DNA of 64,000 bases from Piscibacillus sp052246295. GTDB lineage: Bacteria > Bacillota > Bacilli > Bacillales > Alkalibacillaceae. This document shows positions 18,074-27,623 of this stretch, piece by piece (the stretch's first letter is position 1; every line of letters starts with the position of its first letter). The stretch lies in NCBI GenBank assembly GCA_052246295.1, contig JBQQCO010000008.1. The stretch is one strand, 5' to 3'. The position numbers and the translations under genes are program-made. The notes beneath the pieces are model-generated. The model did no database searches. It saw nothing but the letters and a program-made list of their open reading frames with translations, and was not told the origin of the DNA.

Positions 18074-19387
18074 TTAAATTTTAGTTACGCTTGGACGTCC
18101 GATCGAATGGTATTCGACAGACGCTTTTTCAGCCTCTTTCGGGTCGTAACAATTACGTCCGTCAAAAATAATTGGTGTTTTCATTAATTTTTTAAAGGTA
18201 TTGAATTCAAGTTGTTTAACTTGATCCCATTCCGTGATAATCAATGCGACATCCGCGTTAGTGAGTGCTTCTTCAATATTGGTCGTATAATTAACGTTTT
18301 CTTTGATTACTTTTTTCGCTTGATCGATCGCAATTGGATCGTAGGCTGTAATATTGACGTTATATGAAGATAGCTTATTGATGACATCAATTGAAGCCGC
18401 TTCTCTCATATCATCAGTATTGGGTTTAAACGCTAATCCTAAAACTGCGATTTTCATTTGTTCTAGGCTTGAGCCAAATCGCTCTATTAATTGATCGACG
18501 AGCTTTACTTTTTGCTGGTGGTTAACCTCAACAACTCCCTTTAAAATTTCGAAATCATAATCGACTTCTTTAGCAATATGAATGAGAGATTGCGTATCCT
18601 TTGGAAAACAAGAACCACCGAATCCGATTCCTGCATTTAAAAACTTGCTACCGATTCGGTCATCCATTCCCATACCTTTTGCCACATCAGCTACGTTCGC
18701 TCCAGTCTTCTCACAAATATTGGCGATTTCATTGATGAAACTAATTTTTGTAGCGAGAAAAGCGTTAGATGCATATTTAATCATTTCTGCACTGTTCACA
18801 TCGGTGCGATAGACGGGTACGCCAAACGGACGGTTAATTTCTTCTAATGTGTTGGCTGTGTTTTCATCATCTGTTCCAATCACAATACGATCACCATTAA
18901 ACGTATCATAAACTGCGGAACCTTCCCGCAAAAACTCTGGATTGGATGCGACTTTAATGTTGACGTCTTGCTGCAAGTTCTCTTTAATCCAATTTTGAAT
19001 TTTGTGATTCGTTCCAACAGGTACCGTACTTTTCGTTACAACAATTAGGTCGTTTTGTGCATATTTCGCTATATCTTTTGACACTGCCTCAACGAATGTC
19101 AAATTAGCCGAACCGTCTTCATTCTCTGGAGTTCCTACTGCGATATAGACGATTCCCTTGTTAGCTAAACCAGTAGCATAGTCTGTTGTGAAGTCCAGAC
19201 GATTGTTTTCAATATTATTTTGAAGGAGTTCTTCCAAGCCAGGTTCATAGATCGTTGAACGACCGGACTGTAATGTTTTTATTTTTTCAGGGTCAATATC
19301 GATGCATGTTACATGGTGCCCTATTTCTGCTAAACATGTTCCTGTTACAAGACCTACATAACCCGTTCCAATTACTGCAATATTCAT
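18074..19387 (-). CDS. UDP-glucose 6-dehydrogenase
   Basis: The product (437 residues) oxidises UDP-glucose twice to UDP-glucuronate using NAD. It has the N-terminal Rossmann motif IGTGYVGLVTG, the substrate-binding region around STVPVGT, the catalytic cysteine in GFGGSCFPKDT (near residue 260) and the C-terminal FKPNTDDMREAAS. B. subtilis homologues are TuaD and Ugd. The ATG overlaps the stop of pgcA by one base (TAATG), so the two are coupled. With galU and pgcA it forms the full glucose-6-phosphate to UDP-glucuronate route, which implies that the locus product is a uronic acid polymer. Confidence 0.93.
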   Translation of the reverse strand: MNIAVIGTGYVGLVTGTCLAEIGHHVTCIDIDPEKIKTLQSGRSTIYEPGLEELLQNNIENNRLDFTTDYATGLANKGIVYIAVGTPENEDGSANLTFVEAVSKDIAKYAQNDLIVVTKSTVPVGTNHKIQNWIKENLQQDVNIKVASNPEFLREGSAVYDTFNGDRIVIGTDDENTANTLEEINRPFGVPVYRTDVNSAEMIKYASNAFLATKISFINEIANICEKTGANVADVAKGMGMDDRIGSKFLNAGIGFGGSCFPKDTQSLIHIAKEVDYDFEILKGVVEVNHQQKVKLVDQLIERFGSSLEQMKIAVLGLAFKPNTDDMREAASIDVINKLSSYNVNITAYDPIAIDQAKKVIKENVNYTTNIEEALTNADVALIITEWDQVKQLEFNTFKKLMKTPIIFDGRNCYDPKEAEKASVEYHSIGRPSVTKI

Positions 19388-21105
19388 TATTTAGCACCTA
19401 CTTTGTTTAATTGTGATAATATGGATTCTTTTAATATAGATAACTTTCGCTGACTGTCCTCGGCTGTTTTCCTTTTTACACCGAAATAGAACTTGAGTTT
19501 TGGTTCCGTTCCAGAAGGTCTTAAACAGCACCAAGAACCATCCGTAAACTTGAATTTAACCACGTTAGCTTTTGGTAAATGAATGGATTCTGTATCGTTA
19601 CTTTGAATGATGTGTTTTTTTCTTGAAACATAATCCTCTATTGAATGTAATGATAACCCATCGACCTGTAAAGCGTTTTGGTTCCTAAAATAAGTCATCG
19701 TGTCATCGATTTGTTTCATACCTTCAAGCCCCTCTAGTTTAAGAGAGTGAAGGTCTTCTAAGTAATATCCGTATTGTTCATATAATTCTTCAAGACGATC
19801 ATATAACGTCATATTTTTTGCTTTATAGTAAGCAACCATTTCAGCAACGATGATAGCCGCTTGGATTGCATCTTTATCTCGCACAAAATCTTCTACAAGG
19901 CATCCATAGCTTTCTTCATAGCCGAAAACAAATTGATGTTTGGAATCCTTCTCTAAGTTTTTAATTTTTTCTGCTATAAATTTAAAGCCAGTTAAGACGT
20001 CTTGTGCGATACCGCCATGGTGTTTTGTAATGTCAGCTCCCAATTCTGAAGTAACAATTGTTTTGAACATAACGGGTGTGACGTCCCTGATCGTTCGATG
20101 AGTTAAGATATAATCTAATATAAGTGCTCCAAGTTGATTACCCGTTAAAATGCTGAATTGTTCTTGGTTATGACGGGTAGCTACGCCAATTCGATCGGCA
20201 TCTGGGTCTGTCGCCATGAGGACATCGGCGTTAATGTCTTCTCCCAGCTTAATCGCTTTTTCAAATGCTTGAGCTTCTTCTGGATTCGGAAGTTCCACAT
20301 GTGTGAAATCAGGATCTGGTGGACGTTGTTCTTCCACAAACGATAGATGCTGTACTCCTAGCTGTGTTAACCCTTTTTCGACAAGCTGACTTGCCGTACC
20401 ATGAAGTGGCGTGAAAACAACTGAAATGTCCTCTTCCATCGCGTTTTTATTAATTGTGATTTTGTTTAATTCATTTAAGTAAGCATTGTCGACTTCATCC
20501 TCTAACCAAACTAATAGGTTTTGCTGCTCTAGATCACTCTGTTCAAGCACGTCTACCGCAAACTCATTTTCAATAGAGTTGACTTTTTCTAATAATTGTT
20601 TGGACGCTTCTAACGAAAGTTGTGCCCCTTCTTCATTGTACACTTTAAAACCGTTATACTCTGGTGGGTTATGACTTGCTGTGATCATCACTCCAGCAGC
20701 TGTTGATAAATATCGAACAGCAAACGATAATAACGGCGTCGGGCGAATATCTTTAAATAAATATGTTTTAATCCCATGAACGCCCAATACTTTTGCAACT
20801 TCTAATGCAAAAGTAGACGACTGATGTCTCGGGTCATGGGCCACAACCACTCCCTGCTGTTTCGCATCAGTACCTTGTTGCTCGATATGTAAGGCTAATC
20901 CTTTTGCCGCACGCCGAACCGTATATATGTTCATTCTGTTAATACCCGGTCCAAGCTTACCTCTCATTCCACCCGTACCGAATGTTATATGCTCATGGAA
21001 AGCTTCTTCTAATTCAGTAGAATCCATTTGGTTTAATTGTTGTTTTAAGTTTGGGTCTAAGTTTTCATATGTTAACCACTTTTGGGATGCTATTTTCCAA
21101 TCCAC
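19387..21105 (-). CDS. pgcA: alpha-phosphoglucomutase / phosphomannomutase
   Basis: A 572-residue phosphohexomutase that interconverts glucose-6-phosphate and glucose-1-phosphate. The phosphoserine loop is GVMITASHNPPEYNG (near residue 145), the metal loop is ATDPDADRIG, the sugar-binding loop is GYEESYG and the phosphate-binding loop is RPSGTEPKLKFY near the C-terminus. Length and motifs match PgcA of B. subtilis. The start appears to be GTG (21103-21105). It feeds glucose-1-phosphate to the uridylyltransferase encoded just upstream, across a terminator, and is coupled to ugd downstream. Confidence 0.92.
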   Translation of the reverse strand: MDWKIASQKWLTYENLDPNLKQQLNQMDSTELEEAFHEHITFGTGGMRGKLGPGINRMNIYTVRRAAKGLALHIEQQGTDAKQQGVVVAHDPRHQSSTFALEVAKVLGVHGIKTYLFKDIRPTPLLSFAVRYLSTAAGVMITASHNPPEYNGFKVYNEEGAQLSLEASKQLLEKVNSIENEFAVDVLEQSDLEQQNLLVWLEDEVDNAYLNELNKITINKNAMEEDISVVFTPLHGTASQLVEKGLTQLGVQHLSFVEEQRPPDPDFTHVELPNPEEAQAFEKAIKLGEDINADVLMATDPDADRIGVATRHNQEQFSILTGNQLGALILDYILTHRTIRDVTPVMFKTIVTSELGADITKHHGGIAQDVLTGFKFIAEKIKNLEKDSKHQFVFGYEESYGCLVEDFVRDKDAIQAAIIVAEMVAYYKAKNMTLYDRLEELYEQYGYYLEDLHSLKLEGLEGMKQIDDTMTYFRNQNALQVDGLSLHSIEDYVSRKKHIIQSNDTESIHLPKANVVKFKFTDGSWCCLRPSGTEPKLKFYFGVKRKTAEDSQRKLSILKESILSQLNKVGAK

Positions 21106-21136
21106 TCACCCTACACTCCCTTCATTCTCGAAAAAA

Positions 21137-21160
21137 TCCCCCAAATATAAACTTGGGGGA
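21137..21160 (-). terminator. intrinsic terminator of the LCP-galU pair
   Basis: TCCCCCAA and TTGGGGGA form an 8-bp GC-rich stem followed on the minus strand by six T. It lies 6 bp behind the galU stop codon and about 30 bp before the pgcA start, so pgcA-ugd would depend on readthrough or on a promoter I cannot see. Confidence 0.85.
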
Positions 21161-21165
21161 ATCCT

Positions 21166-22038
21166 TTATCTTGTTTCATTTAGTATTTGTTTTAAGAATG
21201 GCAATAATTCTTCTCTAATATCATCACGTTGTAATGATAATTCAATTGTCGTTTTTAAGAAACCTTTTATTTCACCTACGTCAAAACGTTTGCCATCAAA
21301 TTCGTAAGCATAAACAGACTGCACTTCATTCAAGCGTTGAATGGCATCTGTTAATTGAATTTCATTACCTGAACCATACTCTTGGTCCTCTAAATAACTC
21401 ATAATTTCAGGTTTTAATACATAACGTCCCATAATGGCAAGGTTCGATGGTTCCTCACCTAACGGCGGCTTTTCAATAAATTGATTCACTTGATATAGGC
21501 TGCTATTTTTATTTAACGGATCAATAATCCCATAACGGTTTGTTTCACCTTCAGGGACTGTTTGAACTCCAATGATGGAACGATCTGTTTCATTGTATTG
21601 ATTGATGAGCTGCTTTAAACCAGGTGTTTCGGACTGAACAATATCGTCACCAAGTAAAACAGCAAACGGTTCGTTCCCAATAAATTTCCTTGCACACCAA
21701 ACGGCATGACCTAATCCTTTAGGTTCTTTCTGACGAATATAGTGAATGTCTAGGTTCGATGATTTTTTGACCTTTTCTAGTAAATCGTATTTTTCACGTT
21801 TCCTCAAGGTTTCTTCTAATTCACTTGAAGAATCAAAATGGTCTTCTATGGCTCTTTTACCTTTTCCGGTTACGATAATAATATCCTCAATACCAGACTC
21901 AATCGCTTCTTCTACAATATACTGAATGGTTGGCTTATCTACAATTGGTAGCATTTCTTTCGGTAGTGCTTTGGTTGCTGGTAAAAAACGAGTGCCTAAA
22001 CCTGCTGCTGGAATAATTGCTTTTTTGACTGGTTGCAT
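21166..22038 (-). CDS. galU: UTP-glucose-1-phosphate uridylyltransferase
   Basis: The 290-residue enzyme makes UDP-glucose from UTP and glucose-1-phosphate. The N-terminal nucleotide-binding loop is IIPAAGLGTRFLPATKALPKEML (seen in part as PAAGLGTRFLPATK), followed by IIIVTGKGK, VLLGDDIV and the sugar-binding FIEKPP. It is close to GtaB/YngB of B. subtilis. The ATG lies 13 bp behind the LCP gene, so the two form a short operon that ends at the terminator 6 bp downstream. It supplies UDP-glucose to ugd and to wall polymer synthesis. Confidence 0.93.
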   Translation of the reverse strand: MQPVKKAIIPAAGLGTRFLPATKALPKEMLPIVDKPTIQYIVEEAIESGIEDIIIVTGKGKRAIEDHFDSSSELEETLRKREKYDLLEKVKKSSNLDIHYIRQKEPKGLGHAVWCARKFIGNEPFAVLLGDDIVQSETPGLKQLINQYNETDRSIIGVQTVPEGETNRYGIIDPLNKNSSLYQVNQFIEKPPLGEEPSNLAIMGRYVLKPEIMSYLEDQEYGSGNEIQLTDAIQRLNEVQSVYAYEFDGKRFDVGEIKGFLKTTIELSLQRDDIREELLPFLKQILNETR

Positions 22039-22051
22039 ATTAAAACCTCGC

Positions 22052-22990
22052 TTATTTTTTGTTCATATGTTCTTCTACGACGCTTTGGATTCTTTGTTGT
22101 TCTTCATTTGGAACAACATAATACCATCCGTTTCCAATGGTTTGACCGCTTCCTTGAATTTCTTCTCGGATCGTTTTGTCACGAGTTCCTCTATAATCAA
22201 GGAATAACTTACGCATTTCGTTCATTTGAAGGTTCGTTTCAACGTTGTCTCCAACGGTCGTTAAGATTGAATCAACTTTAGTAAATGATTCGAATGACAT
22301 TCCTTCTTGAATGATCGCATCTATAATTTTTTGTTGACGATCATTACGACCTAAGTCCCCACGGCTATCTTGTTTACGTTCTCGGGCGTAGCTTAGAGCT
22401 GCATCTCCATTTAGAGTGATCTCACCTTCGGGGAAATCGTGCCCTTCATAACTAAACGCACGTTCATTATTAATCGTAACACCACCGAGGGCATCAACAC
22501 CATCTTTTAACCCTTCCATATTAACTTTACTATAGAAGTGGATCGTTGTATCAAGAAATTCCTCAACCGTCTGGACAGATAATTCAGCCCCACCAAAAGC
22601 ATAGGCATGATTAATTTTATCTTCACCACGGCCAGGGATGTTCACACGTGTATCTCGTGGAATGCTGAACATCAACATTTCTTCTGTATCAGGGTTAAGT
22701 GATAAGAACATCATTGTATCTGAACGTCCACGATCTCCTTCACGTTCATCTACCCCTAACAGAAGAACATTAATCGTATCTTTATTACTTAAACGATCTT
22801 TAATCTCATCCTCTTTTTCCCCATCTGAATCAAGAGGTGTATACATCGTATCGACCGTATCATTCAATTTATTGTAAAAGTATAATCCATAAATTAACAG
22901 ACCAACTAGTAAGACTCCAATTATAATCCATAAATATTTCCATTTTTTCTTAGTCTTCTTTTGCTTCTTGAGCTCTTTACGACTCTGCAT
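22052..22990 (-). CDS. LytR-CpsA-Psr (LCP) family wall-polymer ligase
   Basis: The product has a lysine-rich cytoplasmic start, one membrane segment (about 18-42) and an extracellular LCP domain: LLLGVDEREGDRGRSDTM, SIPRDTRVNIPG, KINHAYAFGG and YARERKQDSRGDLGR (the conserved Arg and Asp residues that bind the polyprenyl pyrophosphate and metal). LCP enzymes move anionic polymers from lipid carriers to peptidoglycan. Here it probably attaches the polymer made by this locus. The ATG at 22988-22990 is preferred, being better spaced from AAAGGA than an upstream GTG two codons earlier. Confidence 0.87.
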   Translation of the reverse strand: MQSRKELKKQKKTKKKWKYLWIIIGVLLVGLLIYGLYFYNKLNDTVDTMYTPLDSDGEKEDEIKDRLSNKDTINVLLLGVDEREGDRGRSDTMMFLSLNPDTEEMLMFSIPRDTRVNIPGRGEDKINHAYAFGGAELSVQTVEEFLDTTIHFYSKVNMEGLKDGVDALGGVTINNERAFSYEGHDFPEGEITLNGDAALSYARERKQDSRGDLGRNDRQQKIIDAIIQEGMSFESFTKVDSILTTVGDNVETNLQMNEMRKLFLDYRGTRDKTIREEIQGSGQTIGNGWYYVVPNEEQQRIQSVVEEHMNKK

Positions 22991-23091
22991 TGGCACTTTT
23001 CCTTTCTTTTAACAATATTAGACAAATGCCTATCAACTATTATATATGATAGACCATTAGATTGGTATTAATACGAGATTACATTTCCATT

Positions 23092-23124
23092 AGAAAACCA
23101 GCTACTATTGATAGCTGGTTTTCT
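23092..23124. other. perfect 13-bp stem hairpin in the gap before the LCP gene
   Basis: AGAAAACCAGCTA (23092-23104) and its exact complement (23112-23124) flank a 7-base loop. There is no T run on either strand. It sits in the roughly 300-bp gap 22991-23303 between the LCP gene and the carboxypeptidase, where the only other feature I see is the carboxypeptidase terminator. Confidence 0.5.
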
Positions 23125-23258
23125 CTAAGTATTAGACGTTTGTAGAAGGAAATAGTTTCAATTGAGCCGACATTTTTTAACAAAAAACTTTCTAAATGGT
23201 ATCACGGGGAGCTAGTAAATATTTTTCTTTCAATCAGTATATAATTTCTATCAAAAAA

Positions 23259-23296
23259 CACCCTAGCCTGCAACTAAGCGTCGCAGAACCAGGGTG
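23259..23296 (-). terminator. terminator of the M14 carboxypeptidase gene
   Basis: CACCCT at 23259 and AGGGTG at 23296 close a long, slightly imperfect stem (inner GCAAC/GTCGC) with six T following on the minus strand. It begins within 10 bp of the stop codon. Confidence 0.75.
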
Positions 23297-23303
23297 GGGG
23301 TAG

Positions 23304-25694
23304 CTATTCTTGTATTTGTAATGTGATTGAATTATAGTTTTGACCGTTTCCTAGTGGGTTGTAATTCTTCTCGATATTTCCTGCTGGGTCCACTGCAAAC
23401 CAGTTAACGGTGGTCGTTTCATCGATGGTTAATGTTTCTGCTGGCTCGCGTGTACCGCCGAGTTGTAATTGTTCGGATTCAAATGTAGGGCGGCTGCCAT
23501 CTAAGGTGTAATAGATGGTTGCCGGCTCACTTGTTTCAAATTCTAATTCCACTGGTTCGTCATATTCACCTTCACCAGGTGTAACATTTGATTTTGGTGG
23601 TTGGTTGTCTTTCGAGTTTTGGTAAGCGACTTCGAATAAGCCGATTAAACCGTTAGCAAATTCCATCGCTTCTTCGTGACCTTCTTCATATGGTGGTTGG
23701 AAGCCGACTGGTTGCCAGCGCTGTTCCTCGTCATTCCAAAGGTCCGCACCAACTTCGAAGTTCCACGCATAAATTCCTTTTTCATACCATAGGTAGTCGG
23801 CAGAGTTCCCTCCAGCTGAATAAAGAACGTCCGGAATTGGACCCGTTCGGCTTGGAAGAATCACGGTGCCTCTATGGTCTTGTATTTTATTTAAAATGTG
23901 ATTAGACGCTGCCCAGTAGAAGGCTTCTTCGCCTGCTGTTGGTCTTGGCAGTGGTTCGCGATTTTGATCATAGGCTCCTGGTGACCACATGAAGTAACCA
24001 CCGTAGCTGTGAATGTTCATTGCGAAATCGATGTTATCGAATTCATCTGCTAACCAGACTAAGTTCTGTGATTCTGGTTCAGAGTGCTCTTCTGGTCCAG
24101 CGTATACGGCACTCGTACAATTCGTAGAAGCCCCGACATAACCGTCATGAATGGAGCCAATTGAATGGTTACGGTTAAGGTCGACACCCCAGTAGTCTCT
24201 TGCGCCAAAATCGCTTAATTCTTCTGGACAGTGGTTGGTCATATTTTTACGTTGCCAGTTGTAATCATAAAAGCTATAGGTCGCACCGTCTGGGTTAACG
24301 GATGGGACTAAGAAAATATCTAAATTGTTGACTAGCTGTTTTGTCTGGCCGTCATGGGCATAGTTTCTGAGTAAACGTTCGGCCGTTTCAATCGTCACGA
24401 GTGGGGTGACCCATTCACGTGCGTGTTCTTGAGCGTAGCCAAGGACACCTGGTTTTGAACCGTCACGGTGTTTACCGATTCTTAAGGCTTTCACCGTTTG
24501 TGGTTCGCGTGATATATGCTCTGGAGCGCTTAATCCGTCTGTTAAATCAGCTGACGCTGGTTGTGCTGTGCCTGAACCTGGGTAGCCACGGTATGTTGAT
24601 GCCGTAACCAAGTCCCCCGCTTCAGCATTAAGCGCATTAATAACGTCTTGTGCCGTGCTTACAACACCACCATTTTCATCCGTTTCAAGGGAGACTGCGA
24701 TGTGCTGCCCTTCAACTGCCACTTCAAGGTCGGATGAATTTTCACCAGCTAGGAGTTCAACGGATAAATCATTGCCTCCTTCATGGCCCCATGCCTCTGA
24801 TGTTACGACCACGGCAGAGTTTGCTTGGGTGCCTAACGTTGCTTGGGCATAGCGTCTGTAACCGTTCGTTTCGTTTGGCATTTCGATGATTTCTACAAGG
24901 TCCGGGAACTCCTCAGCGAGCTGTTCCATTCGCTCGTTCAGCTCATAAGGGTCCATGTAGTGATCGACGAATTCTTTGGCATAGTGATCATCTGGCTTGC
25001 CAGGCTTGTCCTCACCTAGCCATTCAGTCACATCTGCGGTGACGTCGTTTCCTAAATTACTCGTGACCGTCACTTCGCTTGGAACCATGTCGATCGGAAT
25101 AAATAAATAGTGGTATAGATACTCGCCAAAATCCGATTTTCTCGTTAATGAAATTGGAGCTTCATTTCCGTTCCAATCAGCCGTCAAACTTGTGCTCGCA
25201 ATTTCACCAGCGCTGGATTTGACCTCTAGATAGAGGAACGTTTCTGATTGATTCGTGAAGTGATTCGCACGAAGGAACTGTAGCTCTTCTTCCTCTGCTT
25301 CAATTTGATTTTGTTTGTCTATGGTTTGGGTACGTTCATCAACACGTTCTTGCCACATTTCTTCTGTGATGAGCGTGTCTTTGACCGTGATACCGTATTG
25401 CGCAAGTCTTTCAATCTCTGAATCTGTCACAACCGCATCGACTTCAATTTCACCGTCGTGGATGTGAGCGCGGTGAGTCAGGTCAATCCCTAATTCCAGT
25501 AACTGATCCAGTGCCTCCTCGTTCGGCACTTCTAACTGTACAATCTGAGATGGCTCGTTCACAACCTCAACAGGCCTGTCCTCTAAATCCGCCGAGACGG
25601 ATGGACTCTCGTTATTGTTTACGTAGATAGAACCAATTGCTAGTCCCACAGCAGACGCCAACAATAACCATTTCACATGCTTAACTTTTGACAA
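23304..25694 (-). CDS. secreted M14 zinc carboxypeptidase with chitobiase-like C-terminal domain
   Basis: A 796-residue exported protein. A signal peptide covers about residues 1-35 (hydrophobic LLLASAVGLAIG, cleavage after VSA). An acidic pro-region precedes the M14 catalytic domain (about 240-690): zinc ligands in EHAREW and later NIHSYGG, substrate-binding VDLNRNHS and the catalytic Glu in AWNFEVGAD. The last 100 residues (TIYYTLDGSRPTFES) resemble the chitobiase/beta-hexosaminidase C-terminal bacterial immunoglobulin-like domain. The start is TTG (25692-25694) behind GGAGG. It probably trims C-terminal residues from external peptides; a link to an amino-acid-containing wall polymer is only a guess. 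It is monocistronic. Confidence 0.88.
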   Translation of the reverse strand: MSKVKHVKWLLLASAVGLAIGSIYVNNNESPSVSADLEDRPVEVVNEPSQIVQLEVPNEEALDQLLELGIDLTHRAHIHDGEIEVDAVVTDSEIERLAQYGITVKDTLITEEMWQERVDERTQTIDKQNQIEAEEEELQFLRANHFTNQSETFLYLEVKSSAGEIASTSLTADWNGNEAPISLTRKSDFGEYLYHYLFIPIDMVPSEVTVTSNLGNDVTADVTEWLGEDKPGKPDDHYAKEFVDHYMDPYELNERMEQLAEEFPDLVEIIEMPNETNGYRRYAQATLGTQANSAVVVTSEAWGHEGGNDLSVELLAGENSSDLEVAVEGQHIAVSLETDENGGVVSTAQDVINALNAEAGDLVTASTYRGYPGSGTAQPASADLTDGLSAPEHISREPQTVKALRIGKHRDGSKPGVLGYAQEHAREWVTPLVTIETAERLLRNYAHDGQTKQLVNNLDIFLVPSVNPDGATYSFYDYNWQRKNMTNHCPEELSDFGARDYWGVDLNRNHSIGSIHDGYVGASTNCTSAVYAGPEEHSEPESQNLVWLADEFDNIDFAMNIHSYGGYFMWSPGAYDQNREPLPRPTAGEEAFYWAASNHILNKIQDHRGTVILPSRTGPIPDVLYSAGGNSADYLWYEKGIYAWNFEVGADLWNDEEQRWQPVGFQPPYEEGHEEAMEFANGLIGLFEVAYQNSKDNQPPKSNVTPGEGEYDEPVELEFETSEPATIYYTLDGSRPTFESEQLQLGGTREPAETLTIDETTTVNWFAVDPAGNIEKNYNPLGNGQNYNSITLQIQE

Positions 25695-25916
25695 TACCTA
25701 CCACCTCCATAAAAGATTAACTCTATATTAAAATACTTTTTCAGAATATTCAGTAGATAATGCGACTTAATTTTACGTGCTATTCCGACAAAGGATGACA
25801 GGGTGGGGCATTGGTCACGAAGTGTGGGAAATGATTGTTGGCAAAGGGGTTGAGGGTTAAACAGACTTGTAACGCAGTTCTATTTACCCTCGTTCGTTAG
25901 GAGTATTACAACTCTA

Positions 25917-26239
25917 TCGACATTCCGTAGTTCTCTATCGCAATTCGGAGCTTCCATATCGACAGTTGCGGGCTCTCTATCGACAATTTGGGTGCGCCAA
26001 TCGACATTCGGGGCTTCCTTATCGACATTCGAGCGCCGCCAATCAACATTCGGGGCTTCCTTATCGACATTCAGAGCTTCCTTATCTACATTGGAGCGCT
26101 GCCAATCGACATTCGGGGCTTCCTTATCGACATTCAGAGCTTCCTTATCGACATTCGAGCGCCGCCAATCAACATTCGGGGCTTCCTTATCTACATTGGA
26201 GCGCTGCCAATCGACATTCAGGGCTCTCTATCAACAAAG
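25917..26239. repeat. 21-bp tandem array 1 (15 units)
   Basis: Units of 21 bp start with TCGACA (variants TCAACA, TCTACA) and end in CCTTA or GCCAA, as read on the plus strand. Fourteen units stay in exact register from 25917; the fifteenth is 20 bp, and a partial copy follows. Blocks of several units recur nearly unchanged (for example from 26022 and from 26148), which shows expansion by duplication. The array lies directly beyond the terminator of the NERD gene and fills most of the 600-bp gap before the carboxypeptidase. The remaining 25700-25916 holds nothing I can name. Confidence 0.93.
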
Positions 26240-26272
26240 CGTCCTATCCTAATTGTTTTAAACACAAAATGA

Positions 26273-26297
26273 AGGCTCCCGGACGAGCCGGGAGCCT
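26273..26297 (-). terminator. terminator of the NERD gene
   Basis: AGGCTCCCGG and CCGGGAGCCT form a perfect 10-bp stem with a 5-base loop, overlapping the TAG stop. The T tract on the minus strand is weak (TTCATTTTG). Confidence 0.65.
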
Positions 26298-27300
26298 ACC
26301 TTATTTTATTCAAGTACAATTTTTTATTGTAACTTAGTAGATATTCGAAGTCAGTTCGGTAATCGTATTCTAGTAAATAAGACCTATAACGTTTGCCGCC
26401 TTTACTTTGGAATCCTTGATTTTTTAATAGTCTACTTGCCGTTGTGGAATCAACGTTTAACCATTGGCTGAGGGTGTCGGAAGAGATTTCGGAGCCAAAT
26501 ATAAGATAGTAATCTTTAAGCACCTCCTGTAAGGTGTTGGTGTTTTGTGTATGGCAGTATTCACACGTGAAGTTTGAACGATAGTAGATCATTCTTTTTC
26601 TGAAACAATTAGGACAGACTGCACCTGGGGCAAGGTCGTTTTCGCTGAGCTCTAACTCTTCTAATAGGTTCATATCATAGATTTGGTTATTGCGCTGTAA
26701 TTCTTGGAATATCTGCATGCGATTGGTGATTGATGGTTGGTTTTTATACATGTTTTCAAGTTGGTAATAAGCGTGGCTTAGTTTGTAACCAGAGATGACC
26801 CTCTGATCAAGTTGCTGATGGTCATGCTCAATGATTGCATTTTTGTTCGTGAAAACGACTAGCGTCTCAATTGGCACTGTTATTCCTTTTTGTCTTAACC
26901 AATTTGAGAGTAACCTTGCATGTTTTTCGACTTGAAGAATGGGGTCTTGGTAACTGGTCAGTTCCCCCTTATAGTTTTGGACCATTTGCCCGACATGGTG
27001 ATCAACTGAAATTCTTCCGACTACATTCTTCACTTGTAGTAAGAGGATGAACTTTTCACAAAATAAAATTGTATCGATTTCGAAATAAATTCCGTTCAAC
27101 TTTAATCTAATGTTACTTAATTTCGGAAGATTTTCTAATATGTATTTTAAATGATAATCTATTGAGACTTCACCATAATAGCCAGAGCTATACCGGGCTA
27201 TCTGTTCTTCTAATACAGTTAACACCTTATGACCAGGGATAATTTGACGGTTTATGGCCAGCAGTTTTAACAGCTTAACTGATGTCGGTTGATCTTTCAA
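26296..27300 (-). CDS. NERD domain (nuclease-related) protein with zinc ribbon
   Basis: The 334-residue product has an N-terminal NERD domain (about 38-150; GEVSIDYHL, FEIDTILFCEKFILLLQVKN), which keeps the acidic and Q-x-K residues of the restriction-endonuclease-like fold. A zinc ribbon follows (CPNC and CEYC, about 228-250) and then a C-terminal winged-helix-like region (LSQWLNVDSTTASRLLKNQG). Proteins of this type are common in Bacillaceae and their function is not known. The start is TTG (27298-27300) with GAAGG seven bases upstream. It is monocistronic, flanked by arrays 1 and 2. Confidence 0.8.
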   Translation of the reverse strand: MKDQPTSVKLLKLLAINRQIIPGHKVLTVLEEQIARYSSGYYGEVSIDYHLKYILENLPKLSNIRLKLNGIYFEIDTILFCEKFILLLQVKNVVGRISVDHHVGQMVQNYKGELTSYQDPILQVEKHARLLSNWLRQKGITVPIETLVVFTNKNAIIEHDHQQLDQRVISGYKLSHAYYQLENMYKNQPSITNRMQIFQELQRNNQIYDMNLLEELELSENDLAPGAVCPNCFRKRMIYYRSNFTCEYCHTQNTNTLQEVLKDYYLIFGSEISSDTLSQWLNVDSTTASRLLKNQGFQSKGGKRYRSYLLEYDYRTDFEYLLSYNKKLYLNKIR

Positions 27301-27623
27301 TCAAATGCCTTCTTTCTTAGAGGGAGTGGTCAAGATTAGCGAAGTGGGTCGTTTGGCCTTCCCCGGAACCAAACTGTAAAAAGGAGATGATTATTTTTAC
27401 ACGAGACTAATTTTAGATGGAATCCTTATATTATTCTTCAACTAATCTTGACACCTTAGTTATACCCTGTGAAATTGTTTGACACAAGGTAGTGAAAAAT
27501 CAATTTACTATAATATAAAAATTTAATTTTTATATGTGAAATTAAACTTTTACGTCATTTTTACGGTAGAAAATTCAATTTCGATAAAATTTGGATTTTT
27601 TATATACTAAGAGATCTGCTCTT

